A DNA stretch of 44,889 nucleotides from Corynebacterium sp. (lineage in GTDB: Bacteria > Actinomycetota > Actinomycetes > Mycobacteriales > Mycobacteriaceae). Each line of letters opens with the position of its first letter. The first letter of the stretch is position 1. The translations under genes and the position numbers were made by a program. The notes below the pieces were generated by a model. It searched no databases. It had not been told where the DNA came from and saw nothing but the letters and a program-made list of their open reading frames with translations. This document shows positions 27,807-34,787 of the stretch, in pieces. The stretch is taken from positions 1 through 44,889 of the forward strand of contig NZ_JALAGY010000004.1 of assembly GCF_022712195.1 (NCBI RefSeq), in the 5' to 3' direction.

Positions 27807-29288
27807 ATGACCGACACACCACAGACGCTCTACATCGACGGACAATGGGTCGGTGCAACTGACGGAGGTACCCGCACGGTCACGTGCCCGGCCGACGGAC
27901 GTGTCATCGCCGAGGTCTCCGAGGCCACCGCCGCGGACACGGAGAAGGCCATCGCCGCGGCACGCCGTGCCTTCGACGCAGGGGAGTGGTCCTCCACCTC
28001 CGCCGCCTACCGCGGTGACCTCCTGCTGAAGGTCGCTGACGCGATGGCCGCGCGCAAGGACGAGTTCGCCCGGGCCGAGGCGCTCGACACCGGCAAGCGG
28101 CTCGTCGAGGCCGAGGGCGACATGGACGACATCATGAACTGCTTCCGGTTCTTCGGCAAGATCGCCGACCAGCACCCGGGACGTCTCGTCGACGCCGGGG
28201 ACGGCTCGGTGATCTCCCGCGTCGTCTACGAGCCGGTCGGTGTCTGCGGGATGATCACCCCGTGGAACTTCCCCCTGCTTCAGGCCAGCTGGAAGATCGC
28301 CCCGGCGCTCGCGGCGGGGAACACCTTCGTCCTGAAGCCGGCGGAACTGACCCCGCACACCGCCATCCTGATCATCGACGTCCTCGACAAGCTCGGTCTG
28401 CCCGCCGGTGTGGCCAACCTCGTCCTGGGCGCCGGCGCCGAGGCGGGGGCACCGCTGTCCTCGCACCCGGACGTGGACATGGTCTCGTTCACCGGTGGGC
28501 TGGTCACCGGACGCCGGATCGCCACGGCTGCGGCCCCGACTGTGAAGAAGGTCGCCCTGGAACTCGGGGGCAAGAACCCGAACGTCGTCTTCGCCGACGC
28601 GGACTTCGAGGCAGCGGTGGACAACGCGCTCAACGCCGGTTTCCTCGACTCTGGTCTGGTCTGCTCGGCAGGTACCAGGCTGATCGTGGAGGAGAGCATC
28701 AAGGAACGGTTCGTCGACGAGCTGGTCCGTCGCGCCGAGGGCATCGTCATGGGCGGCCCCTTCGACGAGGCCGCGGAGACCGGTCCGCTGATCTCCACCG
28801 AGCACCGCGACAAGGTCACCGACTACGTCCGACGGGGCGTAGAGGCCGGCGCCACCCTGCGCTGCGGTGGACACTGGGGAGGCCCGGACCTGGAGAAGGG
28901 CTGCTTCTACGCGCCTACGGTGCTGGACGACTGCACCGCCGACAACCCCGCGGTGGTCGAGGAGGGCTTCGGCCCGGTGATCACCGTGGAGACCTTCACG
29001 ACCGAGGCCGAGGCGATCTCCATCGCCAACGACACCGAGTACGGGCTCGCCGGAGCGGTGTGGACCACCGACCGGGGCGTGGCGAACCGGGTGTCCCGCG
29101 CACTGCGGCACGGCACCGTGTGGATCAACGACTACCACCCCTACGTCCCGCAGGCGGAGTGGGGCGGTTTCAAGGCCTCCGGCACCGGACGCGAGCTCGG
29201 CCTCGCCGGCCTGGAAGAGTACCGCGAGGCCAAGCACATCTACGAGAACACCGAACCTGCCGCGACCGGCTGGTTCCCCCAGAAGTAG
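27807..29288 (+). CDS. betB: betaine-aldehyde dehydrogenase
   Basis: This 493-residue NAD(P)-dependent aldehyde dehydrogenase should oxidise betaine aldehyde to glycine betaine. The ALDH active site is intact: Glu252 in ELGGKNPN and Cys286 in GLVCSAGT. The substrate-side PWNFPLLQASWKIAPALAAGN and the C-terminal GGFKASGTGRELG are also typical. CAGGAAGAG precedes ATG 27807, 28 bp after betT. Specificity is inferred from the neighbours, since ALDH subfamilies are hard to separate by eye. Confidence 0.92.
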   Translation: MTDTPQTLYIDGQWVGATDGGTRTVTCPADGRVIAEVSEATAADTEKAIAAARRAFDAGEWSSTSAAYRGDLLLKVADAMAARKDEFARAEALDTGKRLVEAEGDMDDIMNCFRFFGKIADQHPGRLVDAGDGSVISRVVYEPVGVCGMITPWNFPLLQASWKIAPALAAGNTFVLKPAELTPHTAILIIDVLDKLGLPAGVANLVLGAGAEAGAPLSSHPDVDMVSFTGGLVTGRRIATAAAPTVKKVALELGGKNPNVVFADADFEAAVDNALNAGFLDSGLVCSAGTRLIVEESIKERFVDELVRRAEGIVMGGPFDEAAETGPLISTEHRDKVTDYVRRGVEAGATLRCGGHWGGPDLEKGCFYAPTVLDDCTADNPAVVEEGFGPVITVETFTTEAEAISIANDTEYGLAGAVWTTDRGVANRVSRALRHGTVWINDYHPYVPQAEWGGFKASGTGRELGLAGLEEYREAKHIYENTEPAATGWFPQK

Positions 29289-29338
29289 CACCCGTCGACG
29301 AACACCAGGACGAACACCAGACAGGATCAGGAGAAGAT

Positions 29339-30913
29339 ATGCGAGACAACTACGACTACATCGTCGTCGGAGCCGGTTCCTCGGGAGCCGTGGTCGCGGC
29401 CCGGCTGAGCGAGGACCCCTCGGTGACCGTCGCTCTGATCGAGGCGGGTCCCACCGACGTCGACAAGCCCGAGGTCCTCAACCTCGCGGAGTGGCCCGGA
29501 CTGCTCGAGTCCGGCTACGACTGGGACTACCCGATCGAACCCCAGGAGAAGGGGAACTCCCACATGCGCCACGCCCGGGCCAAGGTGCTCGGCGGGTGCT
29601 CATCCCACAACTCCTGCATCGCCTTCCACACCCCGGCGCAGGACCTCGACCACTGGGTGTCGCTGGGCGCCGAGGGATGGGACTCCGGGTCCGTCCTCCC
29701 GCTGATCAGGCGTCTGGAGAACAACGACCGCGACGGCGAGCACCACGGGCACGACGGCCCGGTCCGGCTGCGCTCCGTGCCCCACCGCGACCCGGTGGGC
29801 GTGGCGATCATCGAGGCCTGTGAGCAGCAGGGCCTCCCCAACACCCCCTTCAACGAGGGGACCACGGTCAACCACGGTGCGGACTGGTTCCAGATCAACG
29901 CCACGGACGAGAATGTCCGGTCGTCGTCCTCGGTGTCCTACCTCCACCCGGTCATGGACCGGGAGAACATCGACATCCTCACCGACCGTCAGGTCTCCCG
30001 GGTGATCTTCTCCGCCGGGGAGGACGGCACTCCGCGGGCCACCGGCATCGAGTACCTCGACAACCCCTTCGGACGTCTGAAGACCCTGGCGGCGAACCGC
30101 GAGGTCATCGTGTCCGCGGGTGCGATCGACAGCCCGAAGCTGCTCATGCTGTCGGGGATCGGGCCGTCGGACCATCTCGCCGAGGTCGGTGTGGAGACCC
30201 TGGTGGACGCCCCCGGTGTCGGCGAGCACCTCCAGGACCACCCGGAGGCGGTGATCTCCTGGGAGTCGAAGGTCCCGATGACCCGTGAGGCCACACAGTG
30301 GTGGGAGATCGGCATCTTCGACATGGTCGACGAGGGCGGCGCGGACGGCCTGGGGCTGCCGGACCTGATGATGCACTACGGGTCCATGCCCTTCGACATG
30401 CACACCCGCCGGCAGGGCTACCCCACGGCGGACGAGGCCTTCTGCCTGACGCCGAACATCACCCACGCCAAGGGCCGGGGCACCGTGCGGTTGCGTTCCT
30501 GCGACTTCCGGGACAAGCCGAAGGTCGACCCTCGGTACTTCACAGACGAGGAGGGCTACGACATGAGGATCGCGGTCGAGGGCATCAAGCTCGCCCGTGA
30601 GATCGTTGCCCAGCCCGCCATGCGGGAGTACGCCGGACGTGAGCTGTTCCCCGGGACCGACGTCCAGTCGGACGAGGAGATCGCCGACTACGTGTCCAGG
30701 ACCCACAACACCGTGTACCACCCCGCAGGCACCGTGCGCATGGGTGCAGAGGATGACCCGATGTCCCCCCTGGACCCCCAGCTGCGGGTCAAGGGGGTCT
30801 CCGGACTGCGGGTGGTCGACGCCTCTGTCATGCCGCAGCTGGTGGCGGTCAACCCCAACATCACGTGCATGCTTATCGGCGAGAAGGCCGCGGACCTGAT
30901 CCGTCAGGCGTGA
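29339..30913 (+). CDS. betA: choline dehydrogenase (GMC oxidoreductase)
   Basis: This 524-residue flavoprotein begins with the FAD-binding motif VVGAGSSGAVVAARLSE (about 9-25). GMC signatures include the ARAKVLGGCSSHNSCIAFHT loop and SAGAIDSPKLLMLSGIGP. The C-terminal active-site region is HNTVYHPAGTVRMG (about 456-469), followed by VVDASVMPQLVAVNPNITCMLIGEKAADLI. It is expected to oxidise choline to betaine aldehyde, the step before BetB. AGGAGAAG precedes ATG 29339. The third residue of the VGGGSSG/LGGSS pair is Cys (LGGCSS), as in some actinobacterial homologues. Confidence 0.92.
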   Translation: MRDNYDYIVVGAGSSGAVVAARLSEDPSVTVALIEAGPTDVDKPEVLNLAEWPGLLESGYDWDYPIEPQEKGNSHMRHARAKVLGGCSSHNSCIAFHTPAQDLDHWVSLGAEGWDSGSVLPLIRRLENNDRDGEHHGHDGPVRLRSVPHRDPVGVAIIEACEQQGLPNTPFNEGTTVNHGADWFQINATDENVRSSSSVSYLHPVMDRENIDILTDRQVSRVIFSAGEDGTPRATGIEYLDNPFGRLKTLAANREVIVSAGAIDSPKLLMLSGIGPSDHLAEVGVETLVDAPGVGEHLQDHPEAVISWESKVPMTREATQWWEIGIFDMVDEGGADGLGLPDLMMHYGSMPFDMHTRRQGYPTADEAFCLTPNITHAKGRGTVRLRSCDFRDKPKVDPRYFTDEEGYDMRIAVEGIKLAREIVAQPAMREYAGRELFPGTDVQSDEEIADYVSRTHNTVYHPAGTVRMGAEDDPMSPLDPQLRVKGVSGLRVVDASVMPQLVAVNPNITCMLIGEKAADLIRQA

Positions 30914-30926
30914 GCGGGGCAGGCGG

Positions 30927-31871
30927 TCAGCGGAAGTCCTGCCGGCAGGACGCCGTCGTCCCGGCGTCGTAGCCGGTGCTGAACCAGTGCTGGCGCTGCT
31001 CGGACGACCCGTGCGTCCAGGCGTCCGGGTTGACCTGACCGCCTCCGGAGCGCTGGATCGCGTCGTCCCCGATGGCCTGGGCGGAAGTGATGGCCTGGCT
31101 GACCTGCTCGGGTGTCACCGGGTCAAGGACCGCCCCTTCACCCTTGTCCGCGTGGGCGGCCCAGACCCCGGCGTAGCAGTCGGCCTGCAGCTCCATCTTC
31201 ACGGCGTTGGAGTCCGCACCCGGGTCGTCGTAGTCGGAGAGACCGAGGTTGCCCTCCAGCTGCTGGATGTGGTGCCCGAACTCGTGGGCGACCACGTACA
31301 TCTGGGCGAAGGGCCCGTCCGACCCGCCCATGTCCCTGAGCTGTGCGAAGAAGTCGTCGCCGATGTACACCGTCTCGTCACCGGGACAGTAGAAAGGCCC
31401 CGTCTGGGCGGTGGAGGCGGTGCCGCACCCGGTGTTGACCCTGCCGTCGCCGATGACGAGACCGGGTTCGGTGTAGCTGATGCCGGTCTGCTCGGGGAGC
31501 AGGGACGACCAGACGCGGTCGAGGGAGATCGCCGTGCCCTCGATACGGCAGTCGTCGTAGGTGTTGGCGGCCTCGACGCTGTCGCAGTGCTCCAGGTTCC
31601 CGCCGGACCCCGTGTCACTGACCCGGGAGTCGTTCCCGCTGAACATCCCCGCGCCTCCGTTGGCGAGGAACAGCACCACGGCCACCACCAGGATGCCGGG
31701 AAGTCCGAAGCGACGCCCGACCCTGCTCATCAGGAGCATGCCGAGGAGCCCGCCGCCACGATTGCCGCCGCCTCCGCGCCCACCCCCGCCGAGTCCGTAC
31801 CCTCCGCCGCCGGAGGTTCCTCCCGAGCGTGCCCGTCCGCCCATGCCGGACAGGTTATTGTTGAAAGACAT
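30927..31871 (-). CDS. putative neutral zinc metallopeptidase (YpfJ family)
   Basis: This 314-residue membrane-anchored protein has a Gly-rich N-terminus, one helix near residue 60-75 (FGLPGILVVAVVLFLANGG) and a zinc peptidase domain. The HEXXH motif is seen as VVAHEFGHHIQQLEG (about 190-204), preceded by YCPGDETVYIGDDFF. QADCYAGVWAA supplies the likely third ligand region, and HGSSEQRQHWFSTGYDAG ends the domain. The family is widespread with unknown substrates. No ribosome binding site precedes ATG 31871, and a -10 box sits at leaderless distance. Confidence 0.85.
   Translation of the reverse strand: MSFNNNLSGMGGRARSGGTSGGGGYGLGGGGRGGGGNRGGGLLGMLLMSRVGRRFGLPGILVVAVVLFLANGGAGMFSGNDSRVSDTGSGGNLEHCDSVEAANTYDDCRIEGTAISLDRVWSSLLPEQTGISYTEPGLVIGDGRVNTGCGTASTAQTGPFYCPGDETVYIGDDFFAQLRDMGGSDGPFAQMYVVAHEFGHHIQQLEGNLGLSDYDDPGADSNAVKMELQADCYAGVWAAHADKGEGAVLDPVTPEQVSQAITSAQAIGDDAIQRSGGGQVNPDAWTHGSSEQRQHWFSTGYDAGTTASCRQDFR
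30936..30951. repeat. perfect 16-bp palindrome at a convergent gene junction
   Basis: GTCCTGCCGGCAGGAC is its own reverse complement. It lies in the last codons of the zinc peptidase gene, 22 bp past the betA stop. As RNA it gives a 6-bp stem with a CCGG loop on either strand and may terminate both transcripts. Confidence 0.45.
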
Positions 31872-31877
31872 GGTGGA

Positions 31878-31883
31878 AGTGTA
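31878..31883 (-). promoter_or_regulatory. -10 box suggesting a leaderless mRNA for the zinc peptidase
   Basis: On the minus strand TACACT (31878-31883) is followed by 6 bp and then ATG 31871. The matching -35 region would fall inside the stop-codon end of the upstream metallophosphoesterase gene. Confidence 0.5.
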
Positions 31884-31895
31884 ACGGCAGGGTGG

Positions 31896-33821
31896 CTAGC
31901 CGGTCACCGTGAACTCCACGGTCTCACTGAATTCACGGCCGTACCTGTCGGTGCCGGTGACTTCGGCGGTGTGCGTGCCGGGCGCCAGGTCGGACGGCAG
32001 GGCCAGTCGCCACAGGTGTGGACTGGCCTTGGCGACGTTGCCCGTGGAGCTGAGGTTGTGGGTCGCGGACACCGTCTCGGTGTATTCCCACCCCTCCTTC
32101 AGCTTCTCGCCCTGCGCGGGCTGGGTGAGCTCGGCGTCGACGCTCTCCCCGTCGTCGATCCGTACCGAGACGTCGGCGTCGGTCGAGCCGTTGAAGAAGC
32201 TGGTCGCCAGGTAGCTCTCTCCACCCGCCAGGTCCTCTGCTGTGACCTCCAGTGGGTTGATCGCCCCGGGGGCGTCGCCGGCCCGGTCGTTGTCCTGCCA
32301 CTTCTGCGCCCCGGCCGCCCAGGTTCGCCAGGCCGGTGAATTGACGCCCGTGAGGAACTGGTGGGCGGGTTCCTCGTTGCGCACGGTGTAGTACTCGTGC
32401 AGGTCGGTCCCCGTGAACTCCAGGGTGAGCGCGCCTGGTTCGGCGGCGTCCTGGGTGTATGCGTACGGGACGCCGTCGTCGTTGAGTTCCCCGGAGTACC
32501 AGTCGCCGGAGACTGCCCCGGCGACGAGCTGGTCGTGGGGGAGTTCCTCGACGGGACTCTCGTCGTGCCCGGTCCACTCCGCCCGGCGTTCCCCGGCGAG
32601 GAGTGTCTCCCTGGTGTGGGTGTGTCCGCCGACGGTGACGGCGTCCGGACGGTCGGAGAGGATGTCGTAGAGTTCGGCGGCGTTGTCCGTGATCACCTCG
32701 GCGTAGTTGACGATGGGGGCGTGTGCGGCGACGACGACCCGGGTGTCCTCGTCGACGGTGGCGAGGTCGTTGCGCAGCCAGGTGAGCTGCTGATCGGAGA
32801 TCCGCTCGTCGTACCCGCCGTTGCCGCTGCCGTCGTCGCCGTGGTATTCGATGTTGTCCAGGGCCACGAAATGCACGTCGCCGACGTCGTAGGAGTAGTA
32901 CGGGGCCCCGAAGTCGCGACGGTAGGTGTCGGTGGCGTTGACGTCGCTGTCGGCGTCGTAGTCCATGTCGTGGTTGCCAGGGAGGGCACGGACCGGCCCG
33001 GACGCGTCGGCGTAGAGTTGCTTCATGTCCGGGTTCAGGCTGAGGTCGTCACCGACGTTGTCGCCGAGCAGCAGGACCCCGCAGCCGGCGTAGTCGTCGC
33101 GGTCGGCGAGGTCGGCGGGGACGCCCTGCGCGGCGTAGCCGAGTTCGGTCCTGTCGTAGGTCTGGGTGTCTGCGGCGACGGGGCAGGACTGCTCCGGTGA
33201 GGCGGTCGCCTCTGACTCGGCGAGGGGGAAGTTCACCGCGGTGGGGACGGGACCCGTCGGTTCCAGGCCGCCGTAGCGCAGGTCGGGGGAGCCTTCGGGG
33301 TAGTGCTCGTAGCTGAACTGGGCGAAGTTGTCGGAGTCGACAGGTACCTGCCAGCCGGAGGGCTGGGTGACGAACACCGACATGTTGTCGCGTGCCGGGA
33401 GTGTGTACCGGCCGTGCTTGTCGGTGGTGACCACGTCGACGCCGTTGGACACCCGGACCCCGGGGACGCCGTCTTCGCCGTCACCGAGGCTGGAGTCACG
33501 GTCGGCGTCATTGAACACGCGCCCGGTGATCACGTCCTGGTTGTCGGACGTGCCGTCGACGATCTCGACGGCGCCTTCGTAGAGACCGGCGTCGCCTTCA
33601 CCGGCCCCGCCTGTCCCGCCGGCGCTGCCGCCGTCGGAACTGCCGTACACGGTGCCGGACCCGGGGGCCGGGACCTGGGCGACCGCGTCGGGGGTGATCG
33701 CCGGGACGGCAGGGACGACGGAGAAGACCGAGAAGACCGAGAACGCGGAGAGGGTAGAGAGGGCGGAGAGGGTAGAGAGGGTGGAGAGGGCGACGGGGGT
33801 CCGTCGCGTGCGTCGAGACAT
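31896..33821 (-). CDS. secreted calcineurin-like metallophosphoesterase
   Basis: This 641-residue exported protein has a signal peptide with RRTRRT at its start, a hydrophobic core built from eight three-residue repeats (11-34), and a likely cleavage after AVA near residue 47. A beta-sandwich domain (about 95-160, with ITGRVFNDADRDSSLGDGEDGVPGVRVSNG) is followed by the phosphoesterase domain. Its metal-site motifs include AADTQ (the DxQ variant of DxH), LLLGDNVGDD, LPGNHD (about 282), VVAAHAP and VGGHTHT (about 398). A C-terminal Ig-like domain ends the protein. Substrate is unknown; a phosphate-scavenging role fits the upstream repeats. AGGGAGCAG precedes the ATG. Confidence 0.87.
   Translation of the reverse strand: MSRRTRRTPVALSTLSTLSALSTLSAFSVFSVFSVVPAVPAITPDAVAQVPAPGSGTVYGSSDGGSAGGTGGAGEGDAGLYEGAVEIVDGTSDNQDVITGRVFNDADRDSSLGDGEDGVPGVRVSNGVDVVTTDKHGRYTLPARDNMSVFVTQPSGWQVPVDSDNFAQFSYEHYPEGSPDLRYGGLEPTGPVPTAVNFPLAESEATASPEQSCPVAADTQTYDRTELGYAAQGVPADLADRDDYAGCGVLLLGDNVGDDLSLNPDMKQLYADASGPVRALPGNHDMDYDADSDVNATDTYRRDFGAPYYSYDVGDVHFVALDNIEYHGDDGSGNGGYDERISDQQLTWLRNDLATVDEDTRVVVAAHAPIVNYAEVITDNAAELYDILSDRPDAVTVGGHTHTRETLLAGERRAEWTGHDESPVEELPHDQLVAGAVSGDWYSGELNDDGVPYAYTQDAAEPGALTLEFTGTDLHEYYTVRNEEPAHQFLTGVNSPAWRTWAAGAQKWQDNDRAGDAPGAINPLEVTAEDLAGGESYLATSFFNGSTDADVSVRIDDGESVDAELTQPAQGEKLKEGWEYTETVSATHNLSSTGNVAKASPHLWRLALPSDLAPGTHTAEVTGTDRYGREFSETVEFTVTG
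33721..33792 (-). repeat. eight 9-bp tandem repeats in a signal-peptide core
   Basis: On the plus strand eight consecutive 9-bp units begin with GAGA: GAGAAGACC twice, GAGAACGCG, then GAGAGGGTA, GAGAGGGCG, GAGAGGGTA, GAGAGGGTG and GAGAGGGCG. Read on the coding strand they give ALS, TLS, TLS, ALS, TLS, AFS, VFS, VFS. Changes in copy number would keep frame and alter only the length of the hydrophobic core. Confidence 0.9.
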
Positions 33822-33869
33822 TGAGGCTGCTCCCTGAAGGTGTTCGTGAGGGGTTGTCGTGCAGACGGC

Positions 33870-33875
33870 AGCCTA
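33870..33875 (-). promoter_or_regulatory. predicted -10 box of the metallophosphoesterase gene
   Basis: TAGGCT on the minus strand (33870-33875) lies 48 bp upstream of the start codon and fits TANNNT. The -35 position has no good hexamer but falls within the 11-nt repeat array, as expected for an activated promoter. Confidence 0.45.
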
Positions 33876-33880
33876 GGGGG

Positions 33881-33924
33881 CCCGGGTGTGGCGACGGTGT
33901 AGTCACGGTGACCTCAGTGTGAAC
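33881..33924 (-). promoter_or_regulatory. PHO-box-like array of four 11-nt units
   Basis: Read on the minus strand, four contiguous 11-mers are GTTCACACTGA, GGTCACCGTGA, CTACACCGTCG and CCACACCCGGG. Each has CAC at positions 4-6. Actinobacterial PhoP/PhoR regulators bind direct repeats with 11-nt periodicity (GTTCAC-like in Streptomyces). The array ends 5 bp upstream of the -10 box. The last two units are degenerate, so binding is a hypothesis. Confidence 0.4.
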
Positions 33925-33965
33925 ATTCGCCCTGCAGGTCCGCGCTACTCTCCGGGGGCGTTGCG

Positions 33966-34029
33966 GGTGTTAAAGATGGGGCTAAAGTAACACCAGTTAA
34001 CTGCGGAGCGTGCTCCGGCGGTCTATACT
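33966..34029 (+). promoter_or_regulatory. palindrome-rich promoter of the 43-residue protein gene
   Basis: TATACT (34024-34029) is a near-consensus -10 box. Upstream lie three dyads: GGTGTTA/TAACACC arms at 33966-33972 and 33988-33994, the perfect palindrome CAGTTAACTG at 33994-34003, and CGGAGC-GT-GCTCCG at 34004-34017 between the -35 and -10 positions. The last would block or bend the promoter if a regulator bound it. No good -35 hexamer is seen at 17 bp. Confidence 0.55.
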
Positions 34030-34036
34030 GCTGGGC

Positions 34037-34069
34037 ATGTCTGCCGTCTGTGACGGCAGCGGACACTGA
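34037..34069 (+). CDS. possible leaderless 10-codon upstream ORF
   Basis: ATG 34037 lies 7 bp after the TATACT -10 box, exactly where transcription should start. It opens a frame encoding MSAVCDGSGH followed by TGA. No ribosome binding site is possible at this position, so translation would be leaderless. The single Cys codon is at the apex of a hairpin. The ORF stops 35 bp before the main start codon. It may act as a leader peptide controlling the downstream gene. Confidence 0.35.
   Translation: MSAVCDGSGH
34041..34059 (+). promoter_or_regulatory. 5'-leader hairpin
   Basis: CTGCCGTC (34041-34048) and GACGGCAG (34052-34059) form an 8-bp perfect stem with a TGT loop, and TGT/ACA outside it can extend the stem past a bulge. 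It lies within the 10-codon upstream ORF, so a translating ribosome would melt it. Confidence 0.55.
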
Positions 34070-34104
34070 CAGCGATCCCGGGAAACCGTAGGAGAATCGG
34101 ACAC

Positions 34105-34236
34105 ATGGACATCATCGCCCTCACCCAGCAGGCCCTCGACGCAGGCGACTGGGCCGCCTACAACAACTGGGACATCGCCCAGCAGATCTACGACGCCACT
34201 CTGGGCCGCGTCAACTGGAACGGTGTCGGCGCCTGA
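34105..34236 (+). CDS. small acidic Trp-rich protein, 43 residues
   Basis: The frame begins MDIIALTQQALDAGDW and ends NWNGVGA. A strong AGGAGA ribosome binding site (34090-34095) lies 9 bp before ATG 34105, and the -10 box TATACT is about 80 bp upstream. Codons are those of highly expressed GC-rich genes (ATC, AAC, GAC, TAC, CAG). The product has three Trp, five Asp and one Arg, no Cys, no signal peptide and no long hydrophobic stretch; it could form an amphipathic helix. Size, acidity and lack of a signal recall the PorA/PorH cell-wall porins of corynebacteria, but I see no sequence match. It could equally be a cytosolic small protein. Confidence 0.6.
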   Translation: MDIIALTQQALDAGDWAAYNNWDIAQQIYDATLGRVNWNGVGA

Positions 34237-34273
34237 GGCACCGGCACCGTCACCTCCGGTCGCGCCGGCCTCA
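34233..34273. terminator. stem-loop between convergent small genes
   Basis: TGAGGC-AC-CGGC near 34233-34245 can pair with GCCGGCCTCA at 34264-34273 as a 10-bp stem with a 2-nt bulge. It spans both stop codons and could end transcripts from either side. No T-run is present. Confidence 0.4.
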
Positions 34274-34612
34274 GATGACGCCGGCCGACTTCAGGTCACT
34301 GCCCAGTCGCGCCAGGAGCAGGCTGACCACAGACAGCATGCTGATGCCCAGGAACGCCATGCCGCTGATCCAGGAGCTCTCCACACCGGTAGCCATCCCG
34401 TAGACCAGGGCGACGACCGCCAGGACCGCCGAGACGTACAGCACGACCTGGCTGCTCAGCCAGAACAACCGGTAGGGGTCCCGAGAATCCAATGGGGTGA
34501 CCACGGTGTCCTCCACAGTCACCTGGTCAGGGATCCCGTCGGAGTCGGGGTGTCGGGGGGTGTCCCGGGGGCCGCGCCTGTCGTCCGGTGCCGGTGAAGT
34601 GTTGTCCGCCAT
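34271..34612 (-). CDS. small two-helix membrane protein
   Basis: This 113-residue protein has a hydrophilic, Pro/Asp/Arg-rich N-terminal half and two membrane helices (about 49-70 and 80-100), ending in RLGSDLKSAGVI. I do not recognise a family. It converges on the 43-residue protein gene and diverges from aspS, with GAAAGGACGAGAGG upstream of ATG 34612 as a ribosome binding site. The frame, composition and spacing support a real gene. Confidence 0.65.
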   Translation of the reverse strand: MADNTSPAPDDRRGPRDTPRHPDSDGIPDQVTVEDTVVTPLDSRDPYRLFWLSSQVVLYVSAVLAVVALVYGMATGVESSWISGMAFLGISMLSVVSLLLARLGSDLKSAGVI

Positions 34613-34703
34613 GATGACCGTCCTCTCGTCCTTTCATCTCGGTCGACGTTCGACCTCACCCTCCAGAATGCCACCGTTGTTCCACGGGCGGCGGCGGGGT
34701 AGT

Positions 34704-34709
34704 ACACTG
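34704..34709 (+). promoter_or_regulatory. predicted -10 box of aspS
   Basis: TACACT at 34704-34709 fits TANNNT, with TTCCAC at 34681-34686 17 bp upstream as a poor -35 element. The leader to the aspS start would be about 70 nt. No T-box structure is recognised in it. Confidence 0.45.
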
Positions 34710-34787
34710 GGCCGCTGATATCGAGCATCCGGCGACCCCTGTGTGTCGCCCGGGGTTTTCCCGAACTATCCGAAAGGACAACGCGAC

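Noticed and set aside
28262..29338. Long plus-strand frame upstream of betA in the same frame
   Set aside because: It overlaps betB in another frame and gives an Arg/Gly-rich translation. The GMC protein clearly begins at ATG 29339 after AGGAGAAG.
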